A stretch of 64,000 nt of DNA, from positions 434,001 to 498,000 of the forward strand of contig CP124755.1 of the NCBI GenBank assembly GCA_029972135.1, given 5' to 3'. Position numbers and translations under genes: made by a program. Every line of letters begins with the position of its first letter. Position 1 is the stretch's first letter. This stretch comes from Candidatus Thiocaldithrix dubininis. GTDB taxonomy: Bacteria > Pseudomonadota > Gammaproteobacteria > Thiotrichales > Thiotrichaceae. The notes beneath the pieces were generated by a model. That model did not search any database. It was not told where the DNA came from and saw only the letters and a program-made list of their open reading frames with translations. Below are positions 19,288 to 28,595 of this stretch, one piece after another.

Positions 19288-19835
19288 AGTCTGACTAATT
19301 GAGCCTCTACAGTCTGTCGAACGTCGTTGCCTTGCAAGATTTCTACCAATTGTAGTGCAAAATCCATCGCTGTGCCTGGTCCACGCCCTGTAATAATGCG
19401 TCCATCTACTTGTACGGCTGCGTCTGTCACATTGACAGCGCTCGTATTGGTTTGCGCTAAAGCACCCGGATAGGCTGTAATTTGTTTGCCCGCGACTACG
19501 CCATTATCAATTAAGACTTTGGGCGCAGCACAAATGGCGGCAATAGCTTTATTCGCTTGTGCTAGCCGTGTAATAAGCTGATGAATACGAGTATCTGCAT
19601 TCAAATAGTCAGCTCCCGGCAAACCACCGGGTAACACCAACATATCAAACTCATCGTCCATCACAGCATCTAAACTCTTATCGGCTAAAACCGCAACCCG
19701 ATGTGCACCCGTGACGGTTAAGGCATCTAAACTGGCTGTTACCACTTCAACAGCAGCGCGACGCAATAAATCAATAATCGTTAAGGCCTCAATTTCTTCA
19801 AAGCCATTAGCTAGCGGTACTAATACTTTAGGCAT
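19284..19835 (-). CDS. DJ-1/PfpI family protein, YajL-like
   Basis: 183 residues with the DJ-1 fold. The nucleophile-elbow cysteine lies in AICAAPKVL, the conserved Glu in [10 protein letters not shown], and [12 protein letters not shown] is typical. Family members include YajL and human DJ-1, proposed to act as chaperones or glyoxalase/deglycase enzymes in oxidative stress; the true in vivo role is debated. It sits between ctpA and moaC on the same strand and its stop overlaps the moaC start, so it is probably co-expressed. Confidence 0.87.
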   Translation of the reverse strand: MPKVLVPLANGFEEIEALTIIDLLRRAAVEVVTASLDALTVTGAHRVAVLADKSLDAVMDDEFDMLVLPGGLPGADYLNADTRIHQLITRLAQANKAIAAICAAPKVLIDNGVVAGKQITAYPGALAQTNTSAVNVTDAAVQVDGRIITGRGPGTAMDFALQLVEILQGNDVRQTVEAQLVRL

Positions 19836-19848
19836 TTAACAGACTCCG

Positions 19849-21357
19849 TTATTTCTTGTCGCTGGGTGCAGTCGTTTTGCTATCGGCAGTTGCAGGCGCT
19901 GGGCTAGCCGGTTTTACTGCTGTACTGTTGCGACTGCTGACTAAGTCCATACCTTTGAGAATATTAACCGCCTCGCGTAATTGATAATCTTCGTCTTCCG
20001 GCTTTTTATCTTTAGCTTTAGCGTTTTTATCTTTATTAAAGGTTGGCATTTCTGTATCAGGTGGTACATCCACCGGTTTTTGCTCTGGCTTATCAGCCGC
20101 TTTTTCCTCGGCTTTTGCTTCATCTTTAGCTTTATCGTTCGTATCAGCAGGCGCAGATGCTCTATTATTCGTTGGGTTGGATAAATGCTTAGACAAATCA
20201 GCTTCTGACAATGGCTCAAAGGGATTGTCATCATCTGCGTTTTGTACTTTTAATGGCTTCAGTTCAATATCGGGCTTAATGCCTTCCGCCTGAATCGAAC
20301 GCCCCGCTGGCGTGAAGTAACGCGCCGTTGTAATTTTGACAGCCGTTTTCTCATCTAACGGTAAAACGGTTTGTACAGAGCCTTTGCCAAAGGTTTTTTG
20401 CCCGACGATTAAAGCCCGTTTATGATCTTGTAATGCACCTGAAACGATTTCAGAGGCAGAGGCAGAACCCTGATTAACCAAGACCACAATTGGTTTGCCA
20501 TTGAGCACATCGCCTTTATTTGCGTTGTATTCCATTTTGGCATCGGGTACACGCCCTTCGGTATAGACGATTTTACCGTTGTCTAAGAAGGCATCCGAAA
20601 CGCCTACCGCTGCATTTAATACGCCGCCCGGATTGTTACGCAAATCTAAGACTAAGCCCCGTAAATCGCCTTTATTTTCTTTTTTTAGCGCATCGAGCGC
20701 TTCCATTAACGACTCGGTGGTTTTGGCTTGGAAACTACTCACCCGTACATAGCCATAACCGGGTTCAAGCAAGCGGTTTTTAACGCTTTTTACCTGAATA
20801 ATGGCGCGTTTTAAGGTGACTTTGAAGGGCTTATCCTTGCCTTCGCGTACGACTAATAAATCAATGTTGGTATCGGGTTTGCCACGCATTAATTTAACCG
20901 CATCGTTTAAGGTCATGCCTTTTACGGGGGTTTCATTCAAGCGAATGATTAAATCACCGGCTTGCAAACCTGCCCGTTGCGCGGGTGTATCATCAATTGG
21001 CGAAATCACTTTAACAAAGCCATCTTCCATGCCAACTTCAATACCTAAGCCACCAAACTCGCCACTCGTGCCGACTTGTAATTCTTTGAATTCTTCTTCA
21101 TCCAAATAAGCCGAGTGCGGATCAAGCCCATTTAACATGCCACGAATGGCATTGGTCATCAGCTCTTTATCTTTGGGTTCTTCAACATAACTTTCTTTTA
21201 TGCGTGAATAGACTTCCGAAAATTGTTGCAACTCATTTAACGGGGGTGTGCTTTCAACGGTTTGTTTAAACGCAAAGACATTGAGACTAATACTGGTAGT
21301 AACACCGACTACCATCCCTGCTAAAGTACCCGCGAGGACGCGATAACGTGTTTGCAT
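19849..21357 (-). CDS. S41 family carboxy-terminal processing peptidase
   Basis: CtpA/CtpB-type periplasmic serine protease, 502 residues. It has an N-terminal signal anchor (about residues 7-29), a PDZ domain (about 85-165; LGIEVGMEDGFVKVISPIDDTPA region) and an S41 catalytic core. The core has the Ser in NQGSASASEIVSG and the Lys in GQKTFGKGSVQT, a Ser-Lys dyad. The C-terminal 100 residues are a charged Lys/Glu/Asp/Ala low-complexity stretch with a short helical segment YQLREAVNILKGM near the end. It lies downstream of the EnvC-like gene, a common pairing in gammaproteobacteria that links cell-wall hydrolase control with proteolysis. Confidence 0.92.
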   Translation of the reverse strand: MQTRYRVLAGTLAGMVVGVTTSISLNVFAFKQTVESTPPLNELQQFSEVYSRIKESYVEEPKDKELMTNAIRGMLNGLDPHSAYLDEEEFKELQVGTSGEFGGLGIEVGMEDGFVKVISPIDDTPAQRAGLQAGDLIIRLNETPVKGMTLNDAVKLMRGKPDTNIDLLVVREGKDKPFKVTLKRAIIQVKSVKNRLLEPGYGYVRVSSFQAKTTESLMEALDALKKENKGDLRGLVLDLRNNPGGVLNAAVGVSDAFLDNGKIVYTEGRVPDAKMEYNANKGDVLNGKPIVVLVNQGSASASEIVSGALQDHKRALIVGQKTFGKGSVQTVLPLDEKTAVKITTARYFTPAGRSIQAEGIKPDIELKPLKVQNADDDNPFEPLSEADLSKHLSNPTNNRASAPADTNDKAKDEAKAEEKAADKPEQKPVDVPPDTEMPTFNKDKNAKAKDKKPEDEDYQLREAVNILKGMDLVSSRNSTAVKPASPAPATADSKTTAPSDKK

Positions 21358-21435
21358 AAAGGTCGTATTCTCCGATTTTTATACCTACCTGCGTCCATGC
21401 AGGTTAGTAGTAAGGTCGCTATAGGTGATGATTAA

Positions 21436-21463
21436 AGAGAGTGCCGTAAGTGTATCACTCTCT
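21436..21463 (-). terminator. Probable terminator after the EnvC-like gene
   Basis: AGAGAGTG and CACTCTCT form an eight-base stem around a twelve-base loop; on the minus strand it is followed by TTTAAT. A second hairpin, ACCTGC/GCAGGT at 21387-21404, lies in the ctpA leader. Confidence 0.5.
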
Positions 21464-21532
21464 CCAAGAAATGCACTTTTGTTCTGTACTATTTAGCTTT
21501 GGTGATACTTACCCTAAATTAAGTTAAGTAGT

Positions 21533-22726
21533 TTAGCGACACCAATTAGCCGGATTCTGTGGCGTGGTGAATTGGCGAATTTCAAAATAAAGCGCATTTA
21601 TATTCTGCCCGCCAGAATTGCCTACAGCAGCGATTGTGTCATTGGCTTTAACTGTTTCACCTTCGCGCTTATACACTGCCCGATTGTAGCCATAAAGGCT
21701 CATGTATTTACCGTCATGATCTAAAATCACTAGATACCCGTAACCGTTCATCCAGCCTGAAAACACTACGCGTCCCTTCGCAATCGCCTTTACTTTAGAG
21801 CCTCCAGACGCTTCAATTACCACACCAGTCCAACGCTGTTTTTCATTACGGCGCGAATTATAGGGATACAAAATACGTCCATTAACCGGCCAAGCTAATT
21901 TGCCTTTTAAATTAGAAAAAGGACTACGTGCAGAATACTTAACGTTTTCGGTGGTTTGTACATTTAAACCTTGGGTTAACGGTGTGGTGTTACTTGTCAT
22001 TGAGCTGGGTTCTAATGGCTGATTACTAGCCTGATTTTCGGCCAAGCGCCCTAGCACATTCTGCAAAGCTGCTTCCGCTTGCTCTAAAGCCGTTAAGCGT
22101 TTTTGCTTCGTGCTAATGTCGGTGTTTAATTTTTCTAAAGCAGACGAACGCGCAGACAACGTAGATTCTAAATTAGCTTTTTGCTTGGATAAGTCAGCAG
22201 TTAAAGCATTAAGCGCTTGTTGATTCTGCGTAATGTCAACTTGGCTTTTTTCCACTTTTCTGAGGGTTTGTTTAACATCTGTAATGCGTTTTACCCGGTT
22301 TTCGTTCAGGTATTTAAAATAATGAAAGGTGCGACTAATGTCGGAGGGTTCATCCTGTTTTAATAATAAGCGTAAATAGGACTGTTCACCGGCCGCGTAC
22401 ATGGCTTGTAATTGTTGGGATAAGCCGGTTTTTTGTGTGTTTAAATCGACTTCTAATTTGATCTTTTTTTGATTGGTATCCCGTAAGCGTTGTTGGGTTG
22501 TCTCAATTTTTCGCTCGGTTTGATAAACCTGCTTATCAATATTACCCAATTGTTTTTCCAAACGAGTGACTTCCGCTTCTAGCGTATTGGAATTGGCTGT
22601 CTGTGTTTCCAATGTATTACTAAGTTGATGAATTTCCTGCTGCAATTGCTGTTGTTTTTCTAAATCAGCAGCATAGCCCGCAGCGCCAATTAAAGTTAAA
22701 CAGAGTATAGAATAATAATATTTCAC
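21533..22726 (-). CDS. envC: EnvC-like murein hydrolase activator with degenerate LytM domain
   Basis: 397 residues: signal peptide (residues 1-19, ending GYAA), a long coiled coil (about 22-225), a linker, and a C-terminal LytM/M23-type domain (about 275-397). EnvC recruits and activates the amidases AmiA/AmiB at the division septum through FtsEX. As in E. coli EnvC the zinc ligands of true M23 peptidases are missing: the first position reads RWTGVVIEASGG rather than H-x-G-x-D, and the last reads LYFEIR without the usual HxH. It is therefore a regulator, not an enzyme. It precedes ctpA. Confidence 0.88.
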   Translation of the reverse strand: MKYYYSILCLTLIGAAGYAADLEKQQQLQQEIHQLSNTLETQTANSNTLEAEVTRLEKQLGNIDKQVYQTERKIETTQQRLRDTNQKKIKLEVDLNTQKTGLSQQLQAMYAAGEQSYLRLLLKQDEPSDISRTFHYFKYLNENRVKRITDVKQTLRKVEKSQVDITQNQQALNALTADLSKQKANLESTLSARSSALEKLNTDISTKQKRLTALEQAEAALQNVLGRLAENQASNQPLEPSSMTSNTTPLTQGLNVQTTENVKYSARSPFSNLKGKLAWPVNGRILYPYNSRRNEKQRWTGVVIEASGGSKVKAIAKGRVVFSGWMNGYGYLVILDHDGKYMSLYGYNRAVYKREGETVKANDTIAAVGNSGGQNINALYFEIRQFTTPQNPANWCR

Positions 22727-22902
22727 GATTAATTATAACTTTATGTTGAGTAAGCAAGCCCCTAAATCCTAGCATAGACGTCTGGCTGCTAGAATAGTTC
22801 GTAAGAATCTATCTATTTAATAAAAATTTTTAATAATTACTGTTGTATTACTTTAGGGGTAGAGATGACAGCCTTCTACAGACAATATATCATCGTATTG
22901 CT

Positions 22903-22916
22903 GTATACTAATATAC
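22903..22916. promoter_or_regulatory. Candidate operator upstream of the ArsR-type regulator
   Basis: GTATACTAATATAC is an inverted repeat (GTATA, four-base spacer, TATAC) 29 bases before the regulator's start. It overlaps two TATACT motifs that resemble -10 elements. ArsR-family proteins usually bind AT-rich palindromes over their own promoter. The octamer CTAATATA recurs in the inverted repeat upstream of dsrE2 (51823-51842). Binding is inferred. Confidence 0.45.
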
Positions 22917-22944
22917 TAACTCATTATAAATTTGAGAGATCACT

Positions 22945-23307
22945 TTGAAAGAAACGATTATGTTAGATGATATGGAATTGCATGGTAACTGTGACTTTAC
23001 CATTGATGGGGTATTGGTCAAAGAAGAGGATATTGACCGCGCATCACGTTCACTTAAAGCTATTTCCCACCCTTTACGCTTAAAAATCTTATGTGTATTA
23101 GGTGATAAAGAAGTCAGTGTGCAAGATATTGTAGACAATGTAGGCACATCGCAAAGTAATATTTCTCAACATTTAGCCATTTTGCGCGATAAAGGCATCT
23201 TAGCCTCACGTAAAGACGCTAATCGGGTGTATTACCGTGTGGGTGATAGTCGTACCTTGCGTTTAATTAGTATGATGCAGGAAGTGTTTTGTTCGACTCC
23301 CCATTAA
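22945..23307 (+). CDS. ArsR-family regulator, BigR/SqrR/YgaV-like persulfide sensor candidate
   Basis: 120-residue winged-helix repressor. The helix-turn-helix is VGTSQSNISQHLAILRDKG, and the wing DANRVYYRV. Cys50 (in LRLKILCVLGD) and Cys116 (in MMQEVFC) sit at the positions of the redox pair in BigR, SqrR and YgaV; the spacing of 66 residues is the same as in BigR and SqrR (family knowledge). A third Cys at 16 lies in the N-terminal arm, as a nonessential Cys does in SqrR. The TTG start at 22945 has a GAGAG site six bases upstream; ATG at 22960 is an alternative. The next gene downstream, 114 bases on, is a rhodanese. I infer a sensor of reactive sulfur species, with autoregulation through 22903-22916. 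Confidence 0.82.
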   Translation: MKETIMLDDMELHGNCDFTIDGVLVKEEDIDRASRSLKAISHPLRLKILCVLGDKEVSVQDIVDNVGTSQSNISQHLAILRDKGILASRKDANRVYYRVGDSRTLRLISMMQEVFCSTPH

Positions 23308-23421
23308 AGTCAAGATCATTTGATTTTAAGCGAATACGGCACAAATTTTCCTACATGAAGGGTTTACCTCTCGCATGAGGCTGTATATCTTTAACACTTC
23401 TTTCTGAAGCAAGGGCTGTCT

Positions 23422-23847
23422 GTGGCAGATTACTTAACTTTTGTACAAAATCATCCTTTATTAATAATAGGCTTAGTTGCGATTATCGGCTTAATTGCTT
23501 GGACAGAGTTTGGTCGGCTTAATCGCAAATACAAGCAGTTAAATACCACGCAAGCGGTGCAACTGCTGAATCAGGATGACGCTGTTGTCTTAGATGTACG
23601 TGAAGATTCGGAAGTGCGGGCGGGAAAAATTAAAGGCGCTAAACACATTCCTTTAGGTCAGCTTAAAACACGCATGTTGGAGTTGGATAGCGCTAAAGGT
23701 AAGCCAGTTTTAGTGTATTGCCGCAGCGGTAATCGTTCTTCACATGCTTGTAATCAATTAACGAAAGCAGGCTTTACCAACGTTAGTAATTTGGCTGGAG
23801 GCATTTCTGCATGGGAATCAGCGAATCTACCGATCAGCAAACGTTAA
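23422..23847 (+). CDS. yibN: Membrane-anchored rhodanese-like protein, YibN type
   Basis: 141 residues: one N-terminal membrane helix (about 12-29) and a rhodanese domain (about 40-135) with the active-site loop YCRSGNRSS (catalytic Cys). Single-domain rhodaneses move sulfane sulfur. The order yibN-grxC-secB-gpsA is the conserved E. coli arrangement, which supports the name. GTG start at 23422. The last 37 bases overlap grxC. The upstream ArsR-type candidate persulfide sensor may or may not control this unit. Confidence 0.88.
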   Translation: MADYLTFVQNHPLLIIGLVAIIGLIAWTEFGRLNRKYKQLNTTQAVQLLNQDDAVVLDVREDSEVRAGKIKGAKHIPLGQLKTRMLELDSAKGKPVLVYCRSGNRSSHACNQLTKAGFTNVSNLAGGISAWESANLPISKR

Positions 23848-24110
23848 CGCCACCGATTAAAGTTTATAGCACGCGTTATTGCCCTTATTGCCAACGCGCG
23901 CGCGCCTTATTGAAGGCAAAAGGTGTAAGCTATACGGAAATTGATGTTGGCTCTAATCCTGCGTTATGGCAAGAGATGCAGGCGATTAGTGGTCGTGATA
24001 CTGTACCGCAAATTTTTATCGGCGAGCAGCATATTGGCGGCTTTGATGATATGAATGCCTTGGATCGGGCTGGTAAATTAGATCCATTACTTTTTCCCCC
24101 TCATTCATAG
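23811..24110 (+). CDS. grxC: Glutaredoxin 3
   Basis: 99-residue dithiol glutaredoxin with the CPYC active site in YSTRYCPYCQRARALL, the TVPQIFI cis-Pro segment, and GGFDDMNAL for glutathione binding. It reduces disulfides with glutathione. It begins inside yibN: a GGAGG at 23797-23801 in the yibN reading frame serves as its ribosome site. The N-terminal extension of about 15 residues before the core is somewhat long, so a later start is conceivable but no good ribosome site supports one. Confidence 0.92.
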   Translation: MGISESTDQQTLTPPIKVYSTRYCPYCQRARALLKAKGVSYTEIDVGSNPALWQEMQAISGRDTVPQIFIGEQHIGGFDDMNALDRAGKLDPLLFPPHS

Positions 24111-24121
24111 GAACAATAATA

Positions 24122-24592
24122 ATGAGCACAGACGCAGAACAACAACTGATTATTCAACGTATTTACCTCAAAGATGTTTCATTTGAAGCGCCTAATTCGC
24201 CGGTAATTTTTACCCAAGAATGGAATCCCAATATGAATTTGGATTTGAATACGCAGGTCGAATTCTTATCCAATGATAATTATGAAGTGGCGTTATCCAT
24301 TACCATTACAGTTAAAAGTAATGATAAAACCGCCTTTTTGGTTGAAGTAACCCAAGCGGGCGTATTTTTCATTACGGGCTATAGCCAAGATCAGCTCAAT
24401 CACTTATTAGCTGCTTATTGCCCGAATGTCTTGTTCCCCTATGCGCGTGAGGTGATTGCAAGTCTAGTTTCTAAAGGTAGCTTTCCTGAATTGCATTTAT
24501 CGCCTATTAACTTTGATGGCTTATACATGCGTCGCTTACAAGAAGAGCAACAAGCGCGCGAAGCAGAAGAAACACCTAACGCTGTTCACTAA
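24122..24592 (+). CDS. secB: Protein-export chaperone SecB
   Basis: Tetrameric cytoplasmic chaperone that keeps preproteins unfolded and delivers them to SecA. The protein is 156 residues. IQRIYLKDVSFEAPNSP, LNTQVEFLS, VEVTQAGVF and CPNVLFPYAREVI are family signatures. An AGGA site precedes the ATG. It follows grxC by 11 bases and precedes gpsA by 15, in the conserved cluster. Confidence 0.96.
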   Translation: MSTDAEQQLIIQRIYLKDVSFEAPNSPVIFTQEWNPNMNLDLNTQVEFLSNDNYEVALSITITVKSNDKTAFLVEVTQAGVFFITGYSQDQLNHLLAAYCPNVLFPYAREVIASLVSKGSFPELHLSPINFDGLYMRRLQEEQQAREAEETPNAVH

Positions 24593-24607
24593 TTTAGAAA
24601 ACCTATT

Positions 24608-25609
24608 ATGAGCATCCAGACTATTGCAGTATACGGGGCGGGTTCATGGGGTACGGCTCTAGCCTTACAACTGGCGCGTAATGGTTTGGATGTTCTAATG
24701 TGGGATATTAATGCTGCCCACATTGCAGACTTAAAAGCGCAGCGTGAAAATAGCCGTTATTTACCCGGCATTGCTTTTCCTAGCACATTGCAGGTAAGTC
24801 ATGAGCTAGCCGAAGTAGCACAATTTGCTCAACATCATTTATTGGTTGTGCCAAGTCATGGTTTTCGTCCTTTACTACAAAACATGCACAATTTGTTAGC
24901 ACCAAATGCGGCGCTGATTTGGGCCACTAAAGGTTTGGAAATTAATACTGGCAAATTATTGCATGAAGTTTTAAGGGAAGAGTTGCCCACCCATTCGGCT
25001 TATGGCGTGGTGTCTGGACCTACCTTTGCATCTGAAGTAGCGCGCGGTTTACCAACAGCGATGACGGTAGCGGCTACTAGTCCAACACTTGCTAAAGATA
25101 TTGCGACCGCATTCCAAGGGAATAATTACCGCACTTATTTTTCTGACGATATTATTGGCGTGGAAATAGGTGGGGCGGTGAAAAATGTCTTAGCGATTGC
25201 TGCCGGTATTTCGGACGGTTTGGGTTATGGTGCAAATGCGCGAGTTGCGTTAATTACGCGTGGTTTAGCGGAAATGATGCGTTTGGGCGTGAAGTTAGGC
25301 GCACAAGCTGAAACCTTGATGGGGTTAGCGGGTATGGGCGATTTAGTGTTGACCTGTACCGATAACCAATCGCGTAATCGCCGTTTAGGTTTAGCTTTAG
25401 GACAAGGGCAGGAACGTGAAGCTGCCATTGTAGAAATTGGGCAAGCCGTAGAAGGTGCAAAATCCGCGTTATCCATTGGCTTATTAGCGCAGCAAGCAGG
25501 TGTAGAAATGCCTATTTGCCAGCAGGTCTACCGAATTTTATATGAACAATTGCCGCCAGCGAAAGCGGTCGAGCAATTGTTAGGTCGAGATATTAAATCT
25601 GAATTTTAA
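24608..25609 (+). CDS. gpsA: Glycerol-3-phosphate dehydrogenase (NAD(P)+)
   Basis: Makes sn-glycerol-3-phosphate from dihydroxyacetone phosphate for phospholipid synthesis. The 333-residue protein has the N-terminal dinucleotide fold GAGSWGTALALQLARNG, VVSGPTFASEVARGLPTA, the catalytic Lys in GGAVKNVLAIAAG, and LAGMGDLVLTCT. It is followed after 17 bases by gshB. Confidence 0.96.
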   Translation: MSIQTIAVYGAGSWGTALALQLARNGLDVLMWDINAAHIADLKAQRENSRYLPGIAFPSTLQVSHELAEVAQFAQHHLLVVPSHGFRPLLQNMHNLLAPNAALIWATKGLEINTGKLLHEVLREELPTHSAYGVVSGPTFASEVARGLPTAMTVAATSPTLAKDIATAFQGNNYRTYFSDDIIGVEIGGAVKNVLAIAAGISDGLGYGANARVALITRGLAEMMRLGVKLGAQAETLMGLAGMGDLVLTCTDNQSRNRRLGLALGQGQEREAAIVEIGQAVEGAKSALSIGLLAQQAGVEMPICQQVYRILYEQLPPAKAVEQLLGRDIKSEF

Positions 25610-25626
25610 TAATTAGGAGCGCTACC

Positions 25627-26589
25627 ATGTCAAACCCGACAACTTATACCGTTGGCGTGGTCATGGATCATATTGCCAGCATTAATATTAAAAAAGATAG
25701 CAGTTTTGCCATGATGCTCGAAGCACAACGGCGGGGTTGTCCTCTGTATCATATGTTGCAAGGTGATTTATGGATTGACAATGGCGTGGTGTATGCTCGT
25801 ATGCAGCCCGTGCGCGTCTATGATAATGCTCAACATTGGTATGATTTGGGTGAGGCTATTGTTAAACCCTTACATGAATTATCGGTTGTGCTAATGCGCA
25901 AAGATCCGCCATTTGATATGGAGTATATTTACAGCACCTATCTATTAGAAATGGCGGAAAAGCAAGGCACACTGGTAGTGAATCGTCCGGCAAGTATTCG
26001 CGCCGCTAATGAGAAATTATTTGCAACTTGGTTTCCACAATATTGTCCCGCGACCCGTGTTACACGTGATATGGGTTTAATCAAAGCGTTTTTAGCGGAA
26101 CAACAACATATCGTCGTCAAACCTTTAGACGGTATGGGCGGCTCTATGATCTTTCAGATCAAACAGGGTGATGCAAACACCAACGTTATTTTAGAAACCA
26201 TCACCCATTTTGGTAAACGAACGGTCATGGCGCAACGTTTTTTACCAGAATATAAGCAAGGTGATAAACGTATTTTGCTGATTGATGGCAAACCTTTTCC
26301 ACATGCTCTGGCACGTATTCCCGCAGAAGGCGAGGGACGGGCTAATTTAGCAGCAGGCGGAACGGGTGTTGGCGTCGATTTAACTGCGCGTGAATATGAG
26401 ATTTGTGCAACACTTGCCCCCGTGTTGCAAGCAATGGGTTTATTATTTGTCGGTTTAGATGTGATTGGCGATTATATTACCGAAATTAATGTAACCAGCC
26501 CGACTTGTATTCGTGAATTAGATCAAATTTATCATGCGAATATTGCTAGCCTACTATTCGATGCGATTGAATGTAGGCTAACGGCGTAA
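25627..26589 (+). CDS. gshB: Glutathione synthetase
   Basis: ATP-grasp enzyme joining gamma-glutamylcysteine and glycine. The protein is 320 residues, near the E. coli length of 316. VVMDHIASINIKKDSSFAM, LMRKDPPFDMEYI, VVKPLDGMGGSMIF and the C-terminal INVTSPTCIREL are diagnostic. The ATG follows a TAGGAG site. Located after grxC-secB-gpsA, it sits well with glutaredoxin function. It converges with the YdcH-like gene, with an 11-base gap. Confidence 0.96.
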   Translation: MSNPTTYTVGVVMDHIASINIKKDSSFAMMLEAQRRGCPLYHMLQGDLWIDNGVVYARMQPVRVYDNAQHWYDLGEAIVKPLHELSVVLMRKDPPFDMEYIYSTYLLEMAEKQGTLVVNRPASIRAANEKLFATWFPQYCPATRVTRDMGLIKAFLAEQQHIVVKPLDGMGGSMIFQIKQGDANTNVILETITHFGKRTVMAQRFLPEYKQGDKRILLIDGKPFPHALARIPAEGEGRANLAAGGTGVGVDLTAREYEICATLAPVLQAMGLLFVGLDVIGDYITEINVTSPTCIRELDQIYHANIASLLFDAIECRLTA

Positions 26590-26600
26590 TGTACTAATCT

Positions 26601-26843
26601 TTATGCGGCATTGTTGAGCATAGCGTACAATTCATCTTTTAAATGCAGGCGTTTTAATTTGAGTTCCTCCATAAACTCATCAGAATGCACTTCAATCTCT
26701 TGTTCTGAACGTACTATTTGCATATCAACTGTTTGATATTCCTCGAATAGACGCGCAAAGTGACGGTCTTCCATTTTTAGTATATGGATTTTGTCTTTGA
26801 ATTCTGGAAATTCAGTTGCTAAATCGTGTGACTCACCGAACAT
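26601..26843 (-). CDS. YdcH/DUF465 family small helical protein
   Basis: 80 residues. It begins MFGESHDLATEFPEFKDKI and continues with charged helical sequence, including HFARLFEEYQTVDMQI and LKLKRLHLKDELYAML. This matches the DUF465/YdcH family, whose function is unknown. The ATG at 26843 follows a TAAGGAG site; a longer frame upstream has no ribosome site. Confidence 0.85.
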   Translation of the reverse strand: MFGESHDLATEFPEFKDKIHILKMEDRHFARLFEEYQTVDMQIVRSEQEIEVHSDEFMEELKLKRLHLKDELYAMLNNAA

Positions 26844-26991
26844 ACTACTCTCCTTATTAATTAATTTGTCATATTGGATGAATACCATCATAAACGTTAA
26901 GCCTTTCGTATAAAAGCTATTCAGCTATAAACATGACAAACTGCAATTTTTTTCTCTGTTAGAATAAGCGTTTTGTGTCGAGGATGAGGTT

Positions 26992-27411
26992 ATGCAAGCA
27001 CGTGTAAAGTGGCTAGACCATATGAGTTTTGTCGGCGAATCCGGTAGTGGGCATTCCGTGGTAATGGATGGTGCGCCCGAAGTCGGTGGGCGTAACTTGG
27101 GAATTCGCCCTATGGAAATGCTGCTATTAGGCTTAGGCGGTTGTTCTTCTTTCGATGTGGTATTGATCTTGCAGAAATCAAAGCAAGCAGTAACAGATTG
27201 TGAAGTATTGATTGAAGCTGAACGTGCTGAAAAAGATCCCAAAGTTTTTACTAAAATCCATTTGCATTTTATTGTGAAAGGACACAATTTAGCGCCAGAC
27301 AAAGTCGAACGGGCGATTAATCTTTCTGCGGAAAAATATTGTTCAGCTTCAATCATGTTGGGCAAAACAGCCGAAATCAGCCATGATTTTGAAATACTTC
27401 CTGCAATTTAA
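26992..27411 (+). CDS. OsmC family protein, YhfA-like
   Basis: 139 residues of the OsmC/Ohr superfamily. The N-terminal strand MQARVKWLDHMSFVGES, the helix with GIRPMEMLLLGLGGCSSFDVV (first conserved Cys) and the second Cys in SAEKYCSASIML are in the expected places. Related proteins reduce organic peroxides through the two Cys. The YhfA branch lacks a firm assigned role. ATG with a GAGG-like site; monocistronic and upstream of speD. Confidence 0.85.
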   Translation: MQARVKWLDHMSFVGESGSGHSVVMDGAPEVGGRNLGIRPMEMLLLGLGGCSSFDVVLILQKSKQAVTDCEVLIEAERAEKDPKVFTKIHLHFIVKGHNLAPDKVERAINLSAEKYCSASIMLGKTAEISHDFEILPAI

Positions 27412-27516
27412 TTGTAATTTCACTTGCACCCTAGGGCAGAGTTTTGCATAGTTCGCATCCATCCTAGCGGTGTGCTGGTGAGTGTATTTTTTTACCCTTA
27501 AGGAGGGACACGAGAA

Positions 27517-28329
27517 TTGGTCGAGCGTCATCAGAAGCAGATTCGGTTACACGGTTTTAATAACCTAACCAAAACATTAAGCTTCAATATTTATGATGTG
27601 TGTTACGCACGCAGCCCTGCACACCGTGAAGAATACCTTGCCTATATCGACGAGGAATACAATGCGGATCGCCTAACCAATATTTTGACCGATGTTGCGG
27701 ATATAATTGGCGCGAATATTCTAAATGTGGCACGTCAAGATTATGAACCACAAGGGGCTAGTGTTACGATTTTAGTGTCAGAAGAACCTGTTTTATCCGA
27801 AGAGAAATTCTCAAATTCGGCAAAACCGGGCCCTTATCCAGAAGATGTGGTTGCACACTTGGATAAAAGTCACTTAACTGTGCATACTTACCCTGAAAGT
27901 CACCCAGATAATGGGATCAGTACCTTCCGGGCTGATATTGATGTATCCACTTGTGGGCGAATTTCACCCCTTAAAGCATTAAATTATTTAATTCACAGTT
28001 TAGAATCCGATATTGTTATTATGGATTATCGCGTGCGTGGGTTTACGCGTGATGTAAAGGGTAAAAAGCACTTTATTGACCATAAGATCAACTCTATTCA
28101 GAATTTCTTATCCCCTGAAACTAAGCGTAATTACACCATGATGGATGTAAATGTTTATCAGGAAAACATCTTCCACACCAAAATGATGCTAAAAGAGTTC
28201 GATTTAGATAATTATTTGTTTGGTTTGGGAAAAAATGATTATTTTGAAAAAGACTTGCAGCAAATTGAAACCCAATTACGTAAAGAATTAAAAGAAATTT
28301 TCTACGGACGTAATACTGGCGCACTCTAA
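27517..28329 (+). CDS. speD: S-adenosylmethionine decarboxylase proenzyme, E. coli type
   Basis: Pyruvoyl enzyme that makes decarboxylated SAM for spermidine synthesis. The protein is 270 residues (E. coli 264). The self-cleavage site is in [14 protein letters not shown]: cleavage before Ser creates the pyruvoyl group. [20 protein letters not shown] carries a catalytic Cys. The start is TTG with a strong AAGGAGGG site. Spermidine synthesis releases methylthioadenosine, the feedstock of the mtnB-mtnD-mtnC salvage genes in this window. speE is not in the window. Confidence 0.94.
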   Translation: MVERHQKQIRLHGFNNLTKTLSFNIYDVCYARSPAHREEYLAYIDEEYNADRLTNILTDVADIIGANILNVARQDYEPQGASVTILVSEEPVLSEEKFSNSAKPGPYPEDVVAHLDKSHLTVHTYPESHPDNGISTFRADIDVSTCGRISPLKALNYLIHSLESDIVIMDYRVRGFTRDVKGKKHFIDHKINSIQNFLSPETKRNYTMMDVNVYQENIFHTKMMLKEFDLDNYLFGLGKNDYFEKDLQQIETQLRKELKEIFYGRNTGAL

Positions 28330-28351
28330 TCGGGCATAATACTTGCGTTGT

Positions 28352-28379
28352 AAGCCACATTTCAGTAATGTGGCTTTTT
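28352..28379 (+). terminator. Intrinsic terminator after speD
   Basis: AAGCCACAT and ATGTGGCTT form a perfect nine-base stem with a seven-base loop, followed by TTT. The remaining AT-rich intergenic stretch up to 28595 shows no clear gene. Confidence 0.85.
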
Positions 28380-28595
28380 AATTTTAAGGTTGTTAAAATA
28401 TTAAACAATTAATATAAAAATAAAGAAATGTCGTTTATTTGCTACACTGTGGTAAATATAAATCTATTAAAATATTCAATATTAATTCACTTTTAAATAT
28501 GAGAAATGCCATTGTATTTTTCATGGTTTATTTGTAAGGTTAATTGCGTGTTAGGAAGACACCCTGATAAATCCTGAAAAGGAGTTCCTCGGTTT

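Noticed and set aside
21533..22726. EnvC-like protein as a broken zinc endopeptidase
   Set aside because: Loss of the metal ligands is normal for EnvC, which activates amidases rather than cutting.
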